This document shows positions 58,369 through 64,000 of a stretch of DNA of 64,000 bases, one piece after another. The notes beneath the pieces were generated by a model, which saw only the letters and a program-made list of their open reading frames with translations, ran no database searches and had not been told where the DNA came from. Made by a program: the position numbers and the translations under genes. Location of the stretch: assembly GCA_037367405.1 (NCBI GenBank), contig JAZKJV010009329.1:655384-719383 (forward strand), in the 5' to 3' direction. Positions within the stretch are counted from its first letter, which is position 1. Each line of letters opens with the position of its first letter. This DNA comes from Ottelia alismoides (taxonomy: Eukaryota > Streptophyta > Magnoliopsida > Alismatales > Hydrocharitaceae).

Positions 58369-59736
58369 ACCCCGGGTTCACCAGCTCACATAATGAAGCC
58401 GTAAGAGTTCGGCTATTATCTCTTCAATTTTAATGGGTGACTAGACAATCTTGGAAAATAATTAAGCGAGCTGTTAGGTGCTTGAAGTTTTCATAGTGAC
58501 TGGCTCGAATTCTTACGACGAGTTGTGCCTACTTTCAGCCAGTATGGGTGTAAGTACGGATCGTAAAATGGCTACCCGTGTTACTTGAGGACGGAGCATT
58601 ACGCAGTGTCCTCTAAACCCCCCACTCTACTAAGGAAATCCGGACCGTTTACTGGCTACCCGTTAGATCCGCACTGAGAAGTAGCTAATCATTTTTGGTA
58701 GAATCAGTAGTCAATATGAAAATCTGAATTTGGGCTCTAACCTTAATTGTCGTCTCTCGGTCACTCAGAAAAATGAAAACAATCCAAGGTCGGGGTTGCT
58801 CTCCTGTAAAAAATTCCTGATTTTATGGGTTAATTTAAAAGTCAGCTATAATTAGTAGTCCCAATTTTAATTAGGTCATCACTGAAGAATTAAATGAGCA
58901 CGAATTCACGTCTACCGTACAGTCCCAATTTCCTTTAAAATTATTTGATAAAACAAGGGGGAGAAATTCGAGAAAAACCGATGCACGCGAAAATAATGAT
59001 TTATGCTTAGTTAGAAGACTTACAGTGATTCCTTGCAATCTCCATGTGGGATGCAATACAGAAATTGAAAATTTATTCTAAATGGATGCAAGCTGATGAA
59101 AAACCGTACTTAGCAGAAAATCTATTAGCGGGGAAGAATTGAGTTAAATTTGGCTAAGTTGAACGATCTATGTGTGTCTCGATTAATAGTGAAGTGTGGC
59201 CTTAGATACTACGAGCACAATAAAAATATAAAATTCTCTAAGAGCCGTATGTGCAGGTCTATCCTAATCGCCACTCAAGTCGGGCCCCACCCTCACCAGA
59301 GAGTGAAACATGCCACGCCACACCACAAGAATAGTTCAAGGTCTTTTTACACACGCGAGAGTCCAAACAGACACCGCTGTAAATGAGCAATTAATTAAAA
59401 AAATTAAAAATTTGCAGAAACTAAAAACCTAGACTCTACGCTCTCTCATGACTCGACTCGATCTTAAATTATTTATACCTTTTTCGGAAGTCGGTGAAGA
59501 TGCTTCGGTTCCTGAAAAACCACTCCACGTATGCCGGGTACCTTGCAAGAAAAATATGAGAGAGAATGTAAGAGAGTGACTCAAAAATAAATCAAAATAA
59601 AATGAGAGAAATAAGTGCTGAAAATAAAATAAAATAAATACAGAAAAAAATAGAATTTACAATGAGAAATTCGGGGGTCAGACTACCCAAATGCGGAAAA
59701 CCGAACGAAAATTTTCAAAACACAAACTAAGTCGTT
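58369..59736 (-). mobile_element. 5' untranslated leader of the 23.6-kb element
   Basis: Long non-coding stretch between primer site and ORF. It shares blocks with the leader of the 10.6-22.4 kb element (TCTATTAGCGGGGAAGAA at 59124; CCAATTTTAATTAG near 58862). Small ORFs at 58871-59386 lack any motif. Confidence 0.6.
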
Positions 59737-59760
59737 TGCCTCCCCAGCAACGGCGCCATT
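59737..59760 (-). other. primer-binding site, tRNA-Asp type
   Basis: In element sense, AAA then TGGCGCCGTTGCTGGGGA directly follows the 5' LTR end. It differs at one base from the standard Tat/Athila primer site TGGCGCCGTTGCCGGGGA. Confidence 0.95.
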
Positions 59761-62700
59761 TGACGATTCGTAAATTGCGTTGCGTTAAAGAGATGTGTGT
59801 AATTTTCATTCGCTTAAAAATAATGATTTGTTTTGTTGTTTCGTTGTAGGCGACAATCGGAATCGGTCAAGAAAATAACCACAAATATTTATTCAATTTT
59901 TAATCTCGTGGTTTTATATTTATTTTACTTAGGCAAGTCCCAAGGTCTAACACAAGGAGGCAAAGGAACAACCTAGAATTATGTCCATCAAAATTCATGT
60001 GCGGTTTTCGAGGCGGTCTTTTTTTGTAATTTTTAATGCAATAAAGGGTCCCGAATGCAATTTTGGCCTATTTTAGGGATTAAAATGTAAAAGTCAATCA
60101 AACTATGTCCGAAAAATACAAAACTTGGCCCCTATGCGAAATATGATGAAATGAATGCACTGTAATGTTTTTGGAATTTTTGGATGCAATGTGAATTTTT
60201 TTATGACTTTTTGAATGCAAACAAAATGAATTTCAATATTTATTTATAATAAATATTAAACCTAATTATTTTCAAGGAACAAAATTATCTAAGATCTATC
60301 ACTGAGTAATGGGCCTCAGAAAATCCTAAACCTCGAAAACGTGAGATCTAATACCTATTGAAAATTTAATACTGAAATATGCAAAATGATTTTTACAAGG
60401 CAAATATGTATGCATATTCAATTCTTTTTGGGCACAATGTCAAGCACAATTAATTCTACAATAAGTGATTTTGCGGGAATTTTTAGAGCAACGGTTAATC
60501 AATGGCAAATTTAAGAGCACAGAATGGACAAAATTCGCAATTTTCCACAAAATAATTAATTATTAATTAACCAATGATCACAACAATATCCATAATAGTG
60601 TCAAACTGTAGAGAATTAAATGACAAACATCATGCTATTTTTGGATAAATAAAATAAAGCAATGTAGTTGTTCGAAATAAAGGGGAAAAATAAGGGTACA
60701 GATGCAAATACAATATATAAAAATGCAAGGTGGGGATGGAAATGTAATTACCTAAAATCTGGGGGTATTTCTTACAAAATGGCCAGAGGGGCATGTGAGT
60801 AGCACTGCCCTCTGGTTGGCGGGGGCCTATGCGTATGATGGGGATCTCCGGGGGACTCTGTGCAATTTACACGTGGGGGCTGACGTAGGCTGACGTCATT
60901 CCCTCTCGTACGTGCTCCTCACGTGCGAGGGCCTCAGGCTCCGTGGCCGGTGGTGATAGCGGCGGAGGGTGGTCTACGAGATGGGCTCCGGCGCCGCGAA
61001 GGAGTATCCTCTGAGTAACTCATGTGAGGGGAGGAGAAGCTTCTATCGATGCCTGAGCAGATGATCAACGAGGCTCGGCCAAGGCAGAGGAGACGGGCGG
61101 GGCTGGCGTTGAGCATCGTAGTTGGTGGTCGAAGAAGGCGCGGTGCAGGTGGCGGTGTAGCGCGACCGTCATCAAAGGTGGTGGCGAAGCATTGCGCGTT
61201 GGAGACGATGGTTGTCGACGTGAAGTCGTCATCGGAGTCGGTGGCTCTACGGTGGCAACCGGAGCTAGAGAAGTACGACGGAGGGGAGATTTGGCTGTGG
61301 TCTGCGATGAGGGTCGGTCGACCCTCAGATCTCGCCGGAGAAGGGCTCGGGGCGCTGTCACCGCTGCGGAGGAGACTTGAAGTGCTGACTGACAGATAAG
61401 ATGATCGGGGGTACGGAGCTGCTCTTAAATAGGGCTGGAGAGCATCGGAGATGGGAGTAATCGTGGCGTTTGATTCGATTGGGCTTTGACGAGGATGGGA
61501 TTGGTGATGCGCGAGAAGGGCGACCGGCGATTGAGGGGATGATCAGAGACGAAAATCCGATTGGAGATCGGCAGGATCTGATGGTGATCGAAGATGGTGG
61601 CTGAGAGAGATATGCGGGGTGATTTGGGCGGGCGGCGCGGCGGAGAAATCGGGAAAGGCACGGGAGGTTGACGATAATGCTGGGGCCATCTGATAGGCCG
61701 AGATCGGACGACCCAGCAGGCTGAGGGCGCAAAGGGGAGAAAGGGGAGCATACGTGCTTGGCGCGTGCCTGGGCGGCATGTGCCTCGCACGTGCGGGCCT
61801 TTTTTTATTATTTTATTTTTATAAAAACTAATTAATAAAAATGCGAAAAATGGCTGTCACGTGGTGGCTCCAGGAGCTGCCACGTGTCAGCACCACAAAA
61901 TTCAAAACTTAAAGATTTTCAAAAATAAAAAATAAATAGCAAACGACCGTGGATCGAGAAAATTTCTTCACAAAAATTGCTCGTCTCGATGAGTTCTACA
62001 ACTTTCATGAAGACATTAAAACCAAAATCGATCAATTGAACAAAGTGATATTTTTGGGGTATCCCATGTACACAGAATACCTTGATTGTTGGGTTTTATA
62101 ATTTTTATGTCATTTTAAATCAGATAAAAAACTGAAAAAAATATGATAAAATCAAAGATAAATATAGATGCATTAATCAATTTTTTTTGGATTTTTATTA
62201 ATAAAGAAAAAATAAGAAAATAAAATAAAACATGAAAAGACCAATTTTGTACAGGCGGTTAGTGAAGACTCGGACCCAATTTGTTTCTTTGATTTCATGC
62301 TAAATTTGGATTTGGATTTTTGCACATTTTAATAAAACTTTTATCAAAGAAGACAACTGAAAAAGAAATGAATTAAAAAAGGTTAATTATGTACATAAAA
62401 TACTAGGTCAAAAACTGCTAAAATACAAAATGTACAAAAGAGGCCCCAAACCCAACTTTCACATATGAGCGTCGAATCACTTGAACTTGGTCTTGTTTTG
62501 AAGGTATTGAATGTAATTTAGTTCAAAAGTGAGTGGGATTAAAACAGACACTGGATGAGGAAGATATGAGATTTTTAGTCCGTAAATCTTGAAACTAGGG
62601 TTTGGGTTTTTGGATCACTTATTTGGGTTAGTGTTTTTTTTTGTATTTTTCATTTATTCTTGTGGGTGATATGTACACAGTGGAGGTGGTTTTGGGTTAT

Positions 62701-62930
62701 TCGGAGTTAACATGAATTAGTTAAAAAATCCGAGAAGTTAGGCTATTTACATGTCATTTTTGGCTGGGATTTTTGGCTTCTTATTTTGTGCAGAAATAAT
62801 GGATAAAATGCAATTCTTATCAAAACATGCATGAATGCTAATTATGCAGAATAAATGGAGAAATTCTGATGATTTTGAGGGATTTGAGTTTAATAAATGA
62901 GATTTAGAGTGATGAATCTGAGATTCATCA
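59761..62930 (-). repeat. 5' LTR of the 23.6-kb Tat element
   Basis: Counterpart of 39330-42522, 3170 bp. TATA box at 61423-61432; G-box inverted pair at 61856-61889 (CACGTGG..CCACGTG). The other G-box pair seen in the 3' LTR is mutated here (about 60780-60813), with both CACGTG cores lost. The arginine-rich ORFs at 60934-61790 correspond to those of the 3' LTR leader on both strands and are not genes. Confidence 0.9.
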
Positions 62931-62935
62931 CCGCG
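62931..62935. repeat. right target-site duplication CCGCG
   Basis: Pairs with 39325-39329. Confidence 0.9.
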
Positions 62936-63538
62936 ACAAGGTGAAAAGATGAACTTGAAAATGATGGGTTGTTATACTACCAGAAAAGCAAAAGCTAAAT
63001 CTAACATTACCTATAAGAAGGAAAACATAGCATGGGAAGGTAGTCGCCTATGTTGGTTTATTCTATGATGAGAATGACTAGTCATGGCCTCGATTCTAGC
63101 GAAGAAGAAGCTCGTGCATGGTTTTGGAAGAGAGAATATATAGGTGGGGGAGGGATGATGTGGGAGGCCCAAGGTGGGAGATGGTGCAAGAGGGTAGTTG
63201 GGTTCTTGCATGGTTTTGGAAGAGAGCATATATAGGTGGAATGGTTGGCCCATGGTCAACACTTCTAAAAGAAAAGAGAGAGGGTAGGTGAAGGATATTG
63301 CAAAGGGAGTGAGATCTTTATGATTTATTTTTGTCTATTAGTGGATGTCAAGTTGGCCTATATGGACCGATCACGAAAAAAGAGATTTTCCAAATGAAAC
63401 TATACTTGAAATAAATAGTAGGAGATCTCAAAATAAAAAAAACTAAAAACATAACAAATTCTCAAAATAATTTTATATAAATATTGCAAAAGAACGTTTT
63501 CTAAAAAAATGTTTAGAATAAAAGGCACAAATAAAAAA
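62936..63538 (-). repeat. Tat-like LTR split by the 23.6-kb element (right half)
   Basis: Continues the GC-rich leader interrupted at 39329. Two direct copies of a 33-bp segment (63115-63147 and 63207-63239), each with a minus-strand TATA word CTATATATTC or CTATATATGC, lie 92 bp apart and look like a duplicated promoter. AT-rich sequence follows to the MULE start. Short ORFs at 63011-63262 are not credible. Confidence 0.45.
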
Positions 63539-64000
63539 GGGATTTTTACCTGGCATACCCTATAATCTTTCCAATTACCTCTACGACCTTTGAAACATCA
63601 TAATTCCTCCCCCGACCCTGTAAAGTTACTAACCCTTACCCTACAGACCCCGCAGTTAACCCTTGTTCATTTACCCGTTAAAATTAACCATATTTCGTTA
63701 TTTTCTTTTACATTATACCCATTTTGTTTATTAAATTTACGTTGAGTGCCACTCCATGATCCCATACCGACGATGGAGTCCCCCGCCCCGGCCCCTAGCG
63801 ATGCTGCTCCCTGCAACCCCCACCGCCCAAGCTCCCTGCCCCTGCCGTCGATGGAGTGCCCCCCCGCCGCCCAAGCTCCCTGCTCCCCCCCGGGCCGCCC
63901 AAGCTCCCTGCCCCCTACCGCCGATGGAGTGCCCCCCTTGTGGCTCCCTTCTCTTCCCACCTGCTAATGGAGTCCCCTCTTCCCTGATGGAAACCCCCTA
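63539..64000. mobile_element. MULE with C-rich cargo, cut by the window end
   Basis: Starts GGGATTTTTACCTGGCATACC, homologous to the terminal repeat at 33654 over more than 100 bp (GACCCTGTAAAGTTAC at about 63613 against GATCCTGTAAATTACC). From about 63750 the sequence is C-rich with repeats of CGCCCAAGCTCCCTGCC and CGATGGAGTGCC. The right end and TSD lie outside the window. ORFs on both strands (97 and 73 codons) are compositional. Confidence 0.65.

Larger units (their letters stand above)
39330..62930 (-). mobile_element. complete Tat-lineage non-autonomous LTR retrotransposon, 23.6 kb with nested insertion
   Basis: Two LTRs of about 3.2 kb in direct orientation, a perfect 5-bp TSD, a polypurine tract next to the 3' LTR and a tRNA-Asp-type primer site next to the 5' LTR define the element. 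Without the 11.1-kb insertion it would be about 12.5 kb. The internal region has a long leader, one decayed ORF with a protease-like region, a second small ORF, a hairpin array and a long 3' UTR, but no RT, RNase H or integrase. The primer type and protease-like motifs place it with the Tat/Athila branch of Ty3/gypsy. The LTRs differ at roughly one base in ten by eye near their ends, so it is older than the insertion inside it. Confidence 0.9.

Overview
The window is nuclear DNA of a flowering plant. It looks like gene-poor, retrotransposon-packed heterochromatin: plant-type LTR retrotransposons nested in one another, Mutator-like (MULE) elements with 9-bp target duplications, an AT-rich background, and no gene that I can identify as a working host gene. 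I cannot name the species. Boundaries were placed by reading repeats, primer sites and target-site duplications (TSDs) by eye; no alignment or database search was run.

Layout. 1-9186: decayed LTRs and a 3' remnant of Tat-lineage Ty3/gypsy elements (LTR 5' ends TGATGAAT.., polypurine tract AAGTATAGGGGG) in both orientations. 9187-23460: a plus-oriented Tat-like LTR split by a minus-oriented non-autonomous Tat-like element (10588-22393, TSD CTACC), whose own 5' LTR holds a further insertion (about 17936-20440). 23461-30381: another reversed LTR end, the 5' end of an old chromovirus (gag start, primer site and LTR), and an inverted relative of the 17.9-20.4 kb repeat. 30382-33653: AT-rich sequence with one small copia-like LTR. 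33654-37600: a MULE cluster (three elements with perfect 9-bp TSDs), C-rich low-complexity blocks and a short promoter-like island. 37600-39329 and 62936-63538: two halves of one Tat-like LTR split by the main element. 63539-64000: start of another MULE with C-rich cargo.

The main structure is a 23.6-kb Tat-lineage element at 39330-62930 on the minus strand (TSD CCGCG, about 3.2-kb LTRs, tRNA-Asp-type primer site, polypurine tract). It carries a decayed ORF with an aspartic-protease-like region and a duplicated YDPETYAW motif, but no reverse transcriptase or integrase, so it must have depended on another element. Its ORF is cut by an 11.1-kb younger insertion, 44876-55967, flanked by TSD GCGGC. 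The outer reading frame is in phase across this insertion once it and one TSD copy are taken out.

The inner insertion is a Tekay-type chromovirus (gag, protease, RT, RNase H, integrase, chromodomain; one frameshift in integrase) with an abnormal order. In element sense it starts inside the primer-binding site with no 5' LTR, runs through gag-pol to a complete 3' LTR, continues into 1.2 kb of Tat-element DNA, and ends in a second LTR copy that lacks U3 and the TATA box. TSDs flank the whole composite, which suggests one integration of an aberrant cDNA: a read-through transcript, misplaced strong-stop DNA and failed second-strand transfer. This is the most unusual observation here.
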